54,016 nt of DNA from positions 1 through 54,016 of the IMG/VR virus record IMGVR_UViG_3300009093_000056; one strand, written 5' to 3'. This DNA comes from a virus. Shown here one piece after another: positions 37,471-44,687 of this stretch; position 1 is the stretch's first letter, and each line of letters starts with the position of its first letter. The position numbers and the translations under genes were made by a program. The notes beneath the pieces were generated by a model, which saw only the letters and a program-made list of their open reading frames with translations, was not told the origin of the DNA and ran no database searches.

Positions 37471-39009
37471 TCAAGCAAACGTAAACTTATTCCGAACCTT
37501 GCCGCTCGCCCGCTCGACCCGGTTCACCTGTGGCGGAAGTGCGAACGCCAGATTGAGCGCGTCCGCGTCGTCCGGGCTTCTCTTGATCCGCTTCTTCGTG
37601 TCCGCCTTCTTTTCGACTTCGCGACGGCCCTGGCTGTCCACCTTCCATGTCGGCGACATGCACTGGGAGCGCAGGAGGGACTTGGAGTGGGGGGTCAGGC
37701 GCGATAGGTCGAGGTCGCCCGCATCGGCTCTCTCGGCGACCGTAAACCACAACTCCGACCGCTTGTTCGGATAGTCCTTACGCGCAACTGCGTTGTTCGC
37801 GCTGTTGATTTCCTTGAAATCGTAGGGGCCGCGCAGGTCCACGACGCCTCCCTGAACGTCGTCGATCTGGCACTTGACCTGGTGCGGACTCTCACCCTTC
37901 GCGTGGAAGCGCTCCGCGAGCTGCTTGAGACGGCCAGCAATCTGCAGGTTATCCCAGCCGTTGTGCGTCTCGTGGTGCAGGACACAGCAATCGCGGCGCA
38001 CGATGAAGCTCGTGAAGTCGTCGCCGAAACGCGCCTTGTCGCACCCGATAAACGTCGTTCCTTCTTCCGGCAACTCCTGCTCGTGCATGGCTGCCTGCCA
38101 CGCCGCATCACTCCAGACCGAGGTTGCACCGGTAGACGGCCACCTGCCCAGCAACCGGCTCTCGCCGAGCGGCCCAGGCCGGTACCACGTCCCGCTCCCT
38201 TTCGGAAACTCGAAGTCCCGGCTCCTCTTGTCCTCGTGGCTGACCGGCTCGCACCACTCCCGGATGCGCCCCTCCACCCAGTCGAGGTCAACCGCCTTAG
38301 GGAAGGGCTTCGGCTTGCCTGCGAGTTCAGCGGCGATATTCGGGTGGTCGAGGCACGAGATGTCAATGACGTGCCACTTGCCGGAGCTGATGCATTCGTC
38401 GTACGCGACTGACGAGGTGTCGGTCGGATTGCAGAGCGCCAGCCAGTACGCGACATCCGAAGACATCATCGCCTCGCCCGCTATCCAGTAATCCGACTGG
38501 ATGCCCACGCACTCATCGTAGAGCAGGAATACCGCCTGCTCGTGCCGTCCCTGGAAAGCCGCGTCACTGGAGGCCGTCAAGCCCATCGCGACATGATCGG
38601 GGCTGCTCTCCATCCTCGGCGCTTTCGGCAACATGCAGTGACGGAGCGACGGCGGCCGCTGCAGTCGTATCTCTTTCCAGATGACATCGACCACAGAGTT
38701 CTTTGTCGGGGCCGTCGTGATGCACTGTCCGACCGGATAGGCGTCGTAGAACCAGTTCACGAGGCCGCCCGCAAGGTGGGACTTCCCTACACTGTGTCCG
38801 GCCTTGACCAGCACTCTCTTGTGCTTCAGGAGCGCCTCGACAATCTCGACCTGCTTCGGCCACCACACGACCTTCAGGACTTCACGCGCGTACGTCACCG
38901 GATCGGTCCGGTACTCCTGGCACGCGATGTCGGCCACGAGGCGCGACGAGAGGTCCGAGAACCACGATTGGGCGAGCGTGCGGCCGTCTTTTAGTGTGGC
39001 TGCTGGCAT
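37471..39009 (-). CDS. terL: Terminase large subunit
   Basis: 512 aa, ATG in a TGATG overlap. ATPase domain: Walker A GHSVGKS at 71-77, TTAPTKNSVVD at 98-108, Walker B FLLYDE at 161-166, and LALCNPTD at 190-197 as motif III. Nuclease domain: IGCDKARFGDD at 321-331, with Asp324 and Asp331 as metal ligands. The spacing and the 'CD.ARFGDD' motif are standard for the large terminase that cuts and pumps DNA. All late genes run downstream of it. Confidence 0.95.
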   Translation of the reverse strand: MPAATLKDGRTLAQSWFSDLSSRLVADIACQEYRTDPVTYAREVLKVVWWPKQVEIVEALLKHKRVLVKAGHSVGKSHLAGGLVNWFYDAYPVGQCITTAPTKNSVVDVIWKEIRLQRPPSLRHCMLPKAPRMESSPDHVAMGLTASSDAAFQGRHEQAVFLLYDECVGIQSDYWIAGEAMMSSDVAYWLALCNPTDTSSVAYDECISSGKWHVIDISCLDHPNIAAELAGKPKPFPKAVDLDWVEGRIREWCEPVSHEDKRSRDFEFPKGSGTWYRPGPLGESRLLGRWPSTGATSVWSDAAWQAAMHEQELPEEGTTFIGCDKARFGDDFTSFIVRRDCCVLHHETHNGWDNLQIAGRLKQLAERFHAKGESPHQVKCQIDDVQGGVVDLRGPYDFKEINSANNAVARKDYPNKRSELWFTVAERADAGDLDLSRLTPHSKSLLRSQCMSPTWKVDSQGRREVEKKADTKKRIKRSPDDADALNLAFALPPQVNRVERASGKVRNKFTFA

Positions 39010-39251
39010 CAGACGATCTGCAATCCCTGCATCGGCCCTCGATAGATCGCATCAACGAACGGCTGGAACACAATATCGCGCCAGTTCGTCCCCCACAGCA
39101 CCTTTTGTTCGATCTCGTAATTTTCGAGTTGAAACGCCTTACTCAACTGCTCGTTAAGCGCGGAGCAAATTGCATCGCGGATTTGCTGGATGGCTTCCTT
39201 CTTCATCTTTCGAATATCGTCGTCAATGAACTCATCGATTGGGTTTAGCAC
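39009..39251 (-). CDS. Small hypothetical protein before terminase
   Basis: 80 aa, GTG start with GAGGGGG about 10 nt upstream. Helical, Glu/Lys/Gln-rich first half (DDIRKMKKEAIQQIRDAICS) then a beta-like section (VLWGTNWRDIVFQPFVDAIY). No family recognised. It overlaps both neighbours. A role as terminase-associated protein is possible by position. Confidence 0.6.
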   Translation of the reverse strand: MLNPIDEFIDDDIRKMKKEAIQQIRDAICSALNEQLSKAFQLENYEIEQKVLWGTNWRDIVFQPFVDAIYRGPMQGLQIV

Positions 39252-39369
39252 GCCTCACAATCCCCCTCAAAAACCACCACTGGCACAGCACGTCCATGTC
39301 CGCAACCGTCTGCATACGGGCGTACGGGGTCTTCAGGAAGGCTTGCCAGATGCGGTCGCGGTGGGTCAC
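39232..39369 (-). CDS. Small hypothetical protein
   Basis: 45 aa, below usual length cutoffs. GTG overlaps the previous stop (GTGA) and the end overlaps the next gene by 20 nt. THRDRIWQAFLKTPYARMQT then ADMDVLCQWWFLRGI. The HRDRIWQAFLKTP segment is a helix. Support is the coupling pattern shared by all neighbours. Confidence 0.5.
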   Translation of the reverse strand: MTHRDRIWQAFLKTPYARMQTVADMDVLCQWWFLRGIVRRAKPNR

Positions 39370-39638
39370 TTGTTGTAATTCACGCGCCAGCACGCGCCTT
39401 TCAACTCAGGATCGACAAGCACCGGCAGCCCCATCAACCCCTTCACGTCTGTGGTTCTCACAAAACCTTCTTCACGCAGGTTCGCCTTGAACAAGTCGAT
39501 GTAGTCAGGATGGACCGAAACCGAAACCGCCATCGCAGGCATTCGGTCGGCGAACCAATCCATGATCTGCTTAACGGTTTCCAGCGAGCAAGGCTCAGTC
39601 GCGGCATCTGAATAGGTACTGTTCGTGAAGTCGATCAC
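39366..39638 (-). CDS. Hypothetical protein
   Basis: 90 aa from the GTG at 39638, chosen because it forms a GTGA overlap with the upstream stop as in neighbouring genes; a GTG at 39653 with a weaker ribosome site would add 5 residues. Contains PCSLETVKQIMDWFADRMP and a two-strand region MAVSVSVHPDYIDLF, ending CWRVNYNK. Possibly an alpha/beta fold. No family recognised. Confidence 0.6.
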   Translation of the reverse strand: MIDFTNSTYSDAATEPCSLETVKQIMDWFADRMPAMAVSVSVHPDYIDLFKANLREEGFVRTTDVKGLMGLPVLVDPELKGACWRVNYNK

Positions 39639-39907
39639 TTCAATCCATCCCACCGCTTAAACGTCACCATCGGGACTTCCGGCACTTCCGCGTACTCCGG
39701 CACCAACTCGTATGCCGCACTGTGAATAAACACCTGAAAGCAGTTCCGCATGGCGTCGTACGACGATCCGACCGCGCGGGCATCTTCCGGCAGCGCATTC
39801 CCGATCACCTGCCACGGCTCGTTCGACCGGCACATTAAGACGAGCATTTCCGGCGTCACCGGCATTCGCATGACACGGCGGTCTGTGTGTTCGCGCTTGA
39901 TTATCAT
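39635..39907 (-). CDS. Hypothetical protein
   Basis: 90 aa from the ATG at 39907 (ATGA overlap). It reads as a small alpha/beta protein: VTPEMLVLMCRSNEPWQVIG, RNCFQVFIHSAAYELVPEY. The stop overlaps the downstream GTG. Function unknown; part of the coupled run upstream of the terminase. Confidence 0.6.
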   Translation of the reverse strand: MIIKREHTDRRVMRMPVTPEMLVLMCRSNEPWQVIGNALPEDARAVGSSYDAMRNCFQVFIHSAAYELVPEYAEVPEVPMVTFKRWDGLK

Positions 39908-40158
39908 CGTTTCACCTCGCGATACTCCAGACACCGGCGGCAGTAGAACAAATCAACGTCGCCGATCCGTATCTTCTTGTCCGATTCAGGAACATCAGCA
40001 AGGACAGTATCTGACCGTAAATGCTCGAAATAGTGCTCGCACGGCTTCGTCGGCCGCTGACCGATCGGAATGCCGTCGGGCACAATCTCCGTCACGCTCG
40101 ATGACGGTGGAACACGATCCTCTGGCTTCGCAGTATTGATTGGTCGGTATCCGGTCAT
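39904..40158 (-). CDS. Small Cys/His zinc-site protein
   Basis: 84 aa from the ATG at 40158 (ATGA overlap). The C-terminal half contains CEHYFEH and YCRRCLEYREV, giving Cys and His ligands for one zinc site (about residues 41-80). The N-terminal half is polar (NTAKPEDRVPPSSSV). Function unknown, coupled on both sides. Confidence 0.6.
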   Translation of the reverse strand: MTGYRPINTAKPEDRVPPSSSVTEIVPDGIPIGQRPTKPCEHYFEHLRSDTVLADVPESDKKIRIGDVDLFYCRRCLEYREVKR

Positions 40159-40694
40159 TCCGCCACCACTTTCCCGACATACCGCCGCCCGTAATGATCC
40201 ACAAGCCGAACCTCCCAGACACCCTCGACTTCCAGCGTTTCGACCACCTTGAGCGGAATATCCGGTCGTTGTTTCTCGATCTTCGCTGGACCGTCCGGCG
40301 GCGTCTTGATGTGCCAGTTCCAACTCTTGTCCGCGCGGCGCTTGCCGATTGGCCACTTCTCGGCGACCCAGCCACACCGCCGAACGTCGTTGAAGACCTT
40401 CGACCCGAACTTCCGCTTGAAAGCCTTCGCAAACTGGATTTCGTTGCCGAAACGCCTGCGTGCCTGGCTGTAGGCGTCTCCCTGGCAGAAGCAGGACCGG
40501 AGCCGCGTCTGAGCCTCCACGTCACGCACCGCGCTTATCGCCGCAAACACCTCTTCGTCAGAACTCTCTGACGAAACACTCATCCCGATCTCGTGAACAC
40601 GGACAGCGTGACCCGTCAGCGCATCCACGATCACATTCTTGACACGCAAACCCATAGCAGGTACACTTGAACCGTCGGTCGTTGTAGCCAGCAC
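40155..40694 (-). CDS. Hypothetical protein, first of the terminase operon
   Basis: 179 aa. The GTG at 40694 is chosen because AAGGAGG lies 5-6 nt upstream; an ATG at 40733 would lie inside the leader hairpin. It has DVEAQTRLRSCFCQGDAYSQ, a middle FGNEIQFAKAFKRKFGSKVF and KSWNWHIKTPP, and ends in beta strands (LEVEGVWEVRLVDHYGRRYV). No known family. It follows the long non-coding region, so it opens a second part of the late operon. Confidence 0.6.
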   Translation of the reverse strand: MLATTTDGSSVPAMGLRVKNVIVDALTGHAVRVHEIGMSVSSESSDEEVFAAISAVRDVEAQTRLRSCFCQGDAYSQARRRFGNEIQFAKAFKRKFGSKVFNDVRRCGWVAEKWPIGKRRADKSWNWHIKTPPDGPAKIEKQRPDIPLKVVETLEVEGVWEVRLVDHYGRRYVGKVVAE

Positions 40695-40715
40695 TGCAAC
40701 CTCCTTCACGTTATA

Positions 40716-40746
40716 AGAGCCGATCCTCCGCAAAAGGATCGGCTCT
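40716..40746. terminator. 11-bp hairpin in the leader of the 40694 gene
   Basis: AGAGCCGATCC (40716-40726) pairs with GGATCGGCTCT (40736-40746), loop TCCGCAAAA. In minus orientation it lies 9 nt before the ribosome site and has no T tract. On the plus strand it is followed by CGTTGTTTCTTT, so it may act as a terminator there, or as a leader structure. Confidence 0.5.
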
Positions 40747-41123
40747 CGTTGTTTCTTTACCCAAACTCTGTTCAGAGTCTGAACACTTTTCTAACCTTCT
40801 AAAACGCGCACGCGCGCTATCTACACTGTATTAGTATATTAACTCTCTAATACATAGGCAGAACAGAATTCCCAAGGTGGTACTAATCCGCCACCATCGC
40901 CGTATTTACGATCCAACCTCGACCGAAAAATTACCGCGACTTTTTTGGGGGTCGTTTCCCACCACGGCCTACCCCCTCGCCGTTCATGACGCCACGGGTA
41001 CCGGGTAGGGGTCCTGACTTGCAGCCACGCGTCTACTGTTAGGAATGACTGGTACTAGACTACGTAACATACCGTTTATTATCGGACGTTGCGCACACGT
41101 GATAACTGCAGACGTGTGTCTGC
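40747..41123. other. Long non-coding region between terminase genes
   Basis: About 375 bp with no gene. It holds a 17-bp interrupted palindrome TGTTCAG-AGT-CTGAACA (40769-40785), a GTATTAG/CTAATAC inverted repeat in an AT-rich stretch (about 40829-40854), GC-rich inverted CTACCC/GGGTAG (about 40968-41011), and a 6-bp hairpin GCAGAC-GTGT-GTCTGC (41108-41123) right after the stop of the putative small terminase gene. Location beside terminase genes is typical of cos or pac sites; no specific site can be proven. Confidence 0.5.
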
Positions 41124-41816
41124 CTACTTTGGAGGGGCGTTGACCAGTTGCGCAAGCTCGCGACTGATGCCGTCAAGGGCTTTCGGGTCCGTCACGTGCG
41201 TACGTATGATGTGAGTTACCGCGCCGAGCATAACCATTGCCTGCTGTACGCTTATCATTTGCTGGCTGTCTACGAGGTGTTTCCGCTCGCTCTCCTTCAG
41301 CAGCCGTATTTCCTGCGTTATCTGGCGTAACTCTTGCCACGCAGCCCGCTCGTTGTATCCTGCGTCTATCGCATCCAGGATGGCATTTAAGGCGCGTTCG
41401 CGTGTCTGTGCTGCATCCTTGCCAAAGGCGTTACGGTAGGTCTGTGCGTGGTCGTGAAGGGCTTGCCAGAGCGCTCCACTCTCCTCTTGTGAAGTGGCGG
41501 ATAGTACATCCCAGAAGCGTGCCTGAAGCAGAGCAATAGCAGATGTGAGCGAAAGGATGTTCGGATCGTTCATCGATTCACGGTAGCTGTCCTGCAGTCT
41601 AGCCGGGATGAACTTGCTACTGCCACCATGTTTATAGGTAGCAGATGCGATACCGCCAGGCGACCTTCCGCCGTGGTGATAGCAGACCGACTTGCCTATC
41701 ATCGCGGGTCGTCCGCACGGTCCTCCGTGGCGTTTTGACTTTGCTGTACACATCCGATTGACACCGGGTGTCTGTTGTGACATAGACTGTTGCACGGCTA
41801 TCGCCAGGTCTTCCAC
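41124..41816 (-). CDS. Putative small terminase / HGG-motif protein
   Basis: 230 aa, weak GTG start at 41816 (ATG at 41783 is an alternative). The start has a Cys/His module, CTAKSKRHGGPCGRPAMI followed by CYHHGGRSPGG, of the 'C.a.sk..g..C...a..g...C..HGG..P.G' type frequent in phage proteins near terminases. The rest is helical (ALWQALHDHAQTYRNAF; RAAWQELRQITQEIRLLKE). First gene of the leftward late block, divergent from the early operon. Small-terminase role is inferred. Confidence 0.55.
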   Translation of the reverse strand: MEDLAIAVQQSMSQQTPGVNRMCTAKSKRHGGPCGRPAMIGKSVCYHHGGRSPGGIASATYKHGGSSKFIPARLQDSYRESMNDPNILSLTSAIALLQARFWDVLSATSQEESGALWQALHDHAQTYRNAFGKDAAQTRERALNAILDAIDAGYNERAAWQELRQITQEIRLLKESERKHLVDSQQMISVQQAMVMLGAVTHIIRTHVTDPKALDGISRELAQLVNAPPK

Positions 41817-41838
41817 GGTATTACCTATCCCTCATTAT

Positions 41839-41867
41839 TTGACAAACCCTAACAGATAGTGTATCCT
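41839..41867 (+). promoter_or_regulatory. Early promoter P1 with internal operator
   Basis: TTGACA (41839-41844), 17-nt spacer, TATCCT (41862-41867). The spacer holds CCCTAACAGATAGTG (41847-41861), an imperfect copy of the palindrome in P2. It drives the 67-aa gene at 41890. Confidence 0.75.
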
Positions 41868-41889
41868 CTTATACGGAGGATTATCGACA

Positions 41890-42093
41890 ATGGACGAAAC
41901 CGAGAAAATTCGCGAAGTGATGTCTATCCTCGGATCGCGAACATCCGAGAAGAAGAAGAAACAGAGTGCCGACAACGGCCGCGCTTCTGCTGATCTCCAA
42001 CGTGGCCGCGTATTCAGCGCCGAGACGCGCGCCAAGATGAAGGCAGCGCAAGCGGCACGGCGAGCGCGAGAAGCGGCCGAAGAGACCACCTAG
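41890..42093 (+). CDS. Small protein with NUMOD3-like motif
   Basis: 67 aa, GGAGG about 10 nt before the ATG. The segment GRVFSAETRAKMKAAQAARR at about residues 38-57 fits the NUMOD3 DNA-binding motif ('G..fs.eTr.kms.a...r') found in homing endonucleases and phage regulators. The preceding part is basic (SEKKKKQSADNG). It stands first in the early operon behind P1, so it is a good candidate regulator or DNA-binding accessory protein. Confidence 0.6.
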   Translation: MDETEKIREVMSILGSRTSEKKKKQSADNGRASADLQRGRVFSAETRAKMKAAQAARRAREAAEETT

Positions 42094-42133
42094 GTTTTTT
42101 TCAACTATTTTCTACATGTAGACAAAATATGTC

Positions 42134-42162
42134 TTGACACACGCTAACAGATAGCGTATACT
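42134..42162 (+). promoter_or_regulatory. Early promoter P2 with palindromic operator
   Basis: TTGACA (42134-42139), 17-nt spacer, TATACT (42157-42162). The spacer contains the perfect 15-bp palindrome CGCTA-ACAGA-TAGCG (42142-42156). P1 has the same element, 3 mismatched positions, at the same distance. Confidence 0.8.
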
Positions 42163-42263
42163 GTAGATGTGAGAACGAACTAAATACAGAGACATCCCGG
42201 AACGGTACCAACCTCTACCTGCAACCCCGAAGTGGACAAGCAGGAAAAGCCGAGATGTGACCA

Positions 42264-42314
42264 CTAGCAGACAGAGGATGGATTGCAGGCTCGCTGCCTG
42301 CCTGCTGGTTTATC
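42264..42314 (+). ncRNA. Leader RNA element B1 (TCGCT loop)
   Basis: Outer stem AGCAG (42266-42270) with CTGCT (42302-42306), a 14-nt one-sided bulge ACAGAGGATGGATT (42271-42284), inner stem GCAGGC/GCCTGC (42285-42290 with 42296-42301) and loop TCGCT, then GGTTTATC. B2 at 42605 has the same plan. It lies in the 185-nt leader of the 42348 gene. Confidence 0.55.
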
Positions 42315-42347
42315 GTACGCATCGACAAACACAAGGAGCCAGAGACA

Positions 42348-42596
42348 ATGGCAAGCACGAACGGCATGGGCGCTCACTACCACGCGCTAGTCATCATGCA
42401 AAACGGAACCGTTCACCGGGTCGCAACAAAGCAGACGGCCGAACAATGCGCAACGTACCTTGCGTTACGGTTTACCCCTCCGCTTTGGAATGAGGCTCGG
42501 GTTCGCCGCGATCTCATCAAAATTGGTACGGTAGAGATCGAAGACGACAAGTCGCTCATCGTTGAAAGCTGCAACGACGTTTGTTGCCACATCTAA
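42348..42596 (+). CDS. Early hypothetical protein
   Basis: 82 aa with AAGGAGCCAGAGACA before the ATG. It looks like a small alpha/beta protein (HYHALVIMQNGTVHRVATKQ; AEQCATYLALRF; RRDLIKIGTVEIEDD) ending CNDVCCHI. No family recognised. It is the second early gene behind P2 and carries B1 in its leader. Confidence 0.6.
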   Translation: MASTNGMGAHYHALVIMQNGTVHRVATKQTAEQCATYLALRFTPPLWNEARVRRDLIKIGTVEIEDDKSLIVESCNDVCCHI

Positions 42597-42604
42597 GACT
42601 GTTA

Positions 42605-42656
42605 CCGCCGTCAGAGAATGGACCCTCCGCTCGCTGCGGAACGGCGGTTTGATCCT
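42605..42656 (+). ncRNA. Leader RNA element B2 (TCGCT loop)
   Basis: Outer stem CCGCCGT (42605-42611) with ACGGCGG (42641-42647), a 14-nt bulge CAGAGAATGGACCC (42612-42625), inner stem TCCGC/GCGGA around loop TCGCT (42626-42640), then TTTGATCC. The stems share almost no sequence with B1 while bulge length, CAGAGRATGGA, loop and the GGTTTRATC flank are kept. Precedes the 42694 gene. Confidence 0.6.
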
Positions 42657-42693
42657 GGTATCGCACACATCACATCATGGAGGTTTTGAGACA

Positions 42694-42906
42694 ATGACAC
42701 GGCAGGAACAAATCGAATTCGTTCGCGAGCTTTCGAACAACGTCGCGAACAGCATCATTGAGCAAATCGAACGAGATCGCGTTCTGGCAGACTGGGACGG
42801 CAAGGAGTTGCGTCTGCTGCTCGCAGACAAGCATTCCGAATGGGACATGGCAACACGCGCAGACAAGCGCCGATACCGCAACACGGTCGCCATTCGCGGC
42901 TTGTAA
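42694..42906 (+). CDS. Early hypothetical protein
   Basis: 70 aa from the ATG at 42694 with GGAGG about 10 nt upstream. Helical: QEQIEFVRELSNNVANSII and KELRLLLADKHSEWDMATRA, ending in ADKRRYRNTVAIRGL. No family recognised. The preceding spacer holds B2. The upstream in-frame codons belong to that element rather than to coding sequence. Confidence 0.55.
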   Translation: MTRQEQIEFVRELSNNVANSIIEQIERDRVLADWDGKELRLLLADKHSEWDMATRADKRRYRNTVAIRGL

Positions 42907-42995
42907 GTCACACAAGCAAAAGCTGCCGGGTTTCGAACCTGCACAGTTCCCCCGGCCGCACGTCCCCTCATGGTCACGAAAGGACAGTTAAGATT

Positions 42996-43163
42996 ATGGC
43001 ACAGACGGATTATGAGCGCGCCGTTCAGCGCGTGGCAGAAGTTCTCAAGCGCAAATCGCCGCAAACGTTGGCTGCTATTCGCTCATGGGTTAAGGCGGTC
43101 GGATCGGACGCTATCCTATCCGCAACGAAGCGCGATATTCGCGAATGCGCAGGAGCGTTCTAA
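42996..43163 (+). CDS. Early small helical protein
   Basis: 55 aa, AAAGGACAG before the ATG. Helical and basic (YERAVQRVAEVLKRKSPQTL; IRSWVKAVGSDAILSATKRD). It overlaps nothing and ends 2 nt before the ParB start codon, suggesting coupling to it. Its leader contains GGTTTCGAACC (palindrome) and a GCCGGG/CCCGGC pair. No family recognised. Confidence 0.55.
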   Translation: MAQTDYERAVQRVAEVLKRKSPQTLAAIRSWVKAVGSDAILSATKRDIRECAGAF

Positions 43164-43165
43164 CC

Positions 43166-44314
43166 ATGAACGACCGAATATTACAGATCCCACTCCATGA
43201 GATCATAGCCGGTGAAAACGACCGGCTGCAATTCAATCAGGACGCGCTCCGCGAACTGGCAGAGAGCATTCAATCAATAGGGCTTGCGCAACCGATTACC
43301 GTTCGGCCGATCATGCAGGACGGCGAACACATCGGACTGTACGAGATCGTAGCGGGCGAACGGCGATTCCGAGCGTGCAAGCTGCTAGGGATGGAAACAA
43401 TTCCGGCGCTCGTTCGCGAAATGACCGACGAGAGTGCAGTCGCAATTATGCTGGCTGAGAACCTACAGCGCGTAGACATCAGCCCGCTTGAGACCGCGAA
43501 AGCGTTCCGCAAACGGATCGATCAATTCGGATGGACGCACGAAGAGATAGCCAGTCACGCGAACGTCAGCGCGTCCCTAGTCGCGCGCCGTCTTAAACTC
43601 CTCGGCTTATGCCCGGAAGCCGCATTCCTACTCGAAAAGCAGAACCTTCCGATCGGACATGCCGAAGTCATGGCGCAACTCGACAGTAACCGGCAAATGC
43701 TTGCGCTCCGGCTATTCCAGGGCAGCCGCGCACCGAGCCTGCAAGAGTTCAGAACTTATTGTTCGCATCTCATGGCCGAACAGACACAAGAGTCTATGTT
43801 CGATCTTACCGAGTGCATGTATCAGACGCAGGTCGCAGCCGTGGCGGAAGTCACCACGAAACGCGGCGCGGGCGTGCAGACACACCCGAACTTGCCGACC
43901 GCGAAAGCGAAAAAGACGATCGCGGAGACAATCGAGCAGTACATCGCGGATCTATCCGCCGTCGGGCAGTCGGGTATGGCGCTCGCGATATGCAATCTGT
44001 ACGACGCGCTCGTATCGAACGGAATGACGAACGTTCCGGCCTCTCGCCTCTTGCCGTCGTCGCTGATTGATAGCGGCGAAGTTGTCAGACCGACCTACTT
44101 TAACCGCGCACGACCGGCGCAGAATGGCACAGGTGACAGCATGAACACGACTACCGCCGAACTGCTATCCGCACTCGAAACCGCACAGAAGATCATTGCC
44201 ACCGCGCGCCAATACTTCCCGAAGTCAATTCGGAACTCGGATCGGTTCGCGCTTGAGGCCGCATCAGCAGAGATCGGCAAAGCTATTCATAAGGCAACGG
44301 AGGTAGAAGCATGA
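43166..44314 (+). CDS. ParB-family partition protein
   Basis: 382 aa, with AGGAG about 11 nt upstream. N-terminal ParB/Srx-type domain: LAESIQSIGLAQPITVRP at 31-48, GERRFRA at 64-70 (CTP-binding box) and AENLQR at 97-102. The HTH domain follows (WTHEEIASHANVSASLVARR at 123-142), then a linker and a C-terminal domain. This is a CTP-dependent clamp that loads at parS. No ParA or parS is present next to it. Phage ParB proteins can also act as regulators. Confidence 0.85.
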   Translation: MNDRILQIPLHEIIAGENDRLQFNQDALRELAESIQSIGLAQPITVRPIMQDGEHIGLYEIVAGERRFRACKLLGMETIPALVREMTDESAVAIMLAENLQRVDISPLETAKAFRKRIDQFGWTHEEIASHANVSASLVARRLKLLGLCPEAAFLLEKQNLPIGHAEVMAQLDSNRQMLALRLFQGSRAPSLQEFRTYCSHLMAEQTQESMFDLTECMYQTQVAAVAEVTTKRGAGVQTHPNLPTAKAKKTIAETIEQYIADLSAVGQSGMALAICNLYDALVSNGMTNVPASRLLPSSLIDSGEVVRPTYFNRARPAQNGTGDSMNTTTAELLSALETAQKIIATARQYFPKSIRNSDRFALEAASAEIGKAIHKATEVEA

Positions 44315-44385
44315 TCCTAACCACGCTCGCCGGCCTCCTCCTGCTGCTCTGCGTCGTGTTCGGCGCGAAAGGAGATACGCCGTGA
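44311..44385 (+). CDS. 24-aa membrane peptide
   Basis: ATG in an ATGA overlap with the ParB stop and a very good ribosome site (GGAGGTAGAAGC). The peptide is one hydrophobic helix (ILTTLAGLLLLLCVVFG) with a short tail GAKGDTP; the stop is shared with the next GTG (CCGTGA). Too short for ordinary gene calling. Support is the ribosome site and coupling on both sides. Function unknown. Confidence 0.5.
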   Translation: MILTTLAGLLLLLCVVFGAKGDTP

Positions 44386-44687
44386 ACGAGATACCACTCC
44401 ACATCCAACACGCCATCAGCAACAGCCCGGTGTTCGCCGAAATGACGATCAAGCTAAACCAGATCGTACAGCTCTGCAACCACGAAGGCACGACGCTCGC
44501 CACGGAACAGCGCGAAAGCTTGGAGGTTGTTCGCGTGCTGACGACGATCAAAGATGATCCGCGCGTGTTCCGGCTTTACGCGGACTACGTGGCGGAACAG
44601 GTACACGCAGAGATCAACAAGAGGGAGACAAATGAATTCGCGCGATCTCGACAAAGCCAGCAGACTTGCCGACAAACACACTTCTGA
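44382..44687 (+). CDS. Early hypothetical protein
   Basis: 101 aa, GTG start with AAAGGAG. Helical (HIQHAISNSPVFAEMTIKLN; ESLEVVRVLTTIKDDPRVF), acid and basic residues in balance. The last 18 codons overlap the next gene. No family recognised. Lies in the early operon after ParB. Confidence 0.6.
   Translation: MNEIPLHIQHAISNSPVFAEMTIKLNQIVQLCNHEGTTLATEQRESLEVVRVLTTIKDDPRVFRLYADYVAEQVHAEINKRETNEFARSRQSQQTCRQTHF

Noticed and set aside
42940-42962. Third member of the B leader family before 42996
   Set aside because: It has GGTTTCGAACC and a GCCGGG/CCCGGC pair but lacks the CAGAGRATGGA bulge and the TCGCT loop.
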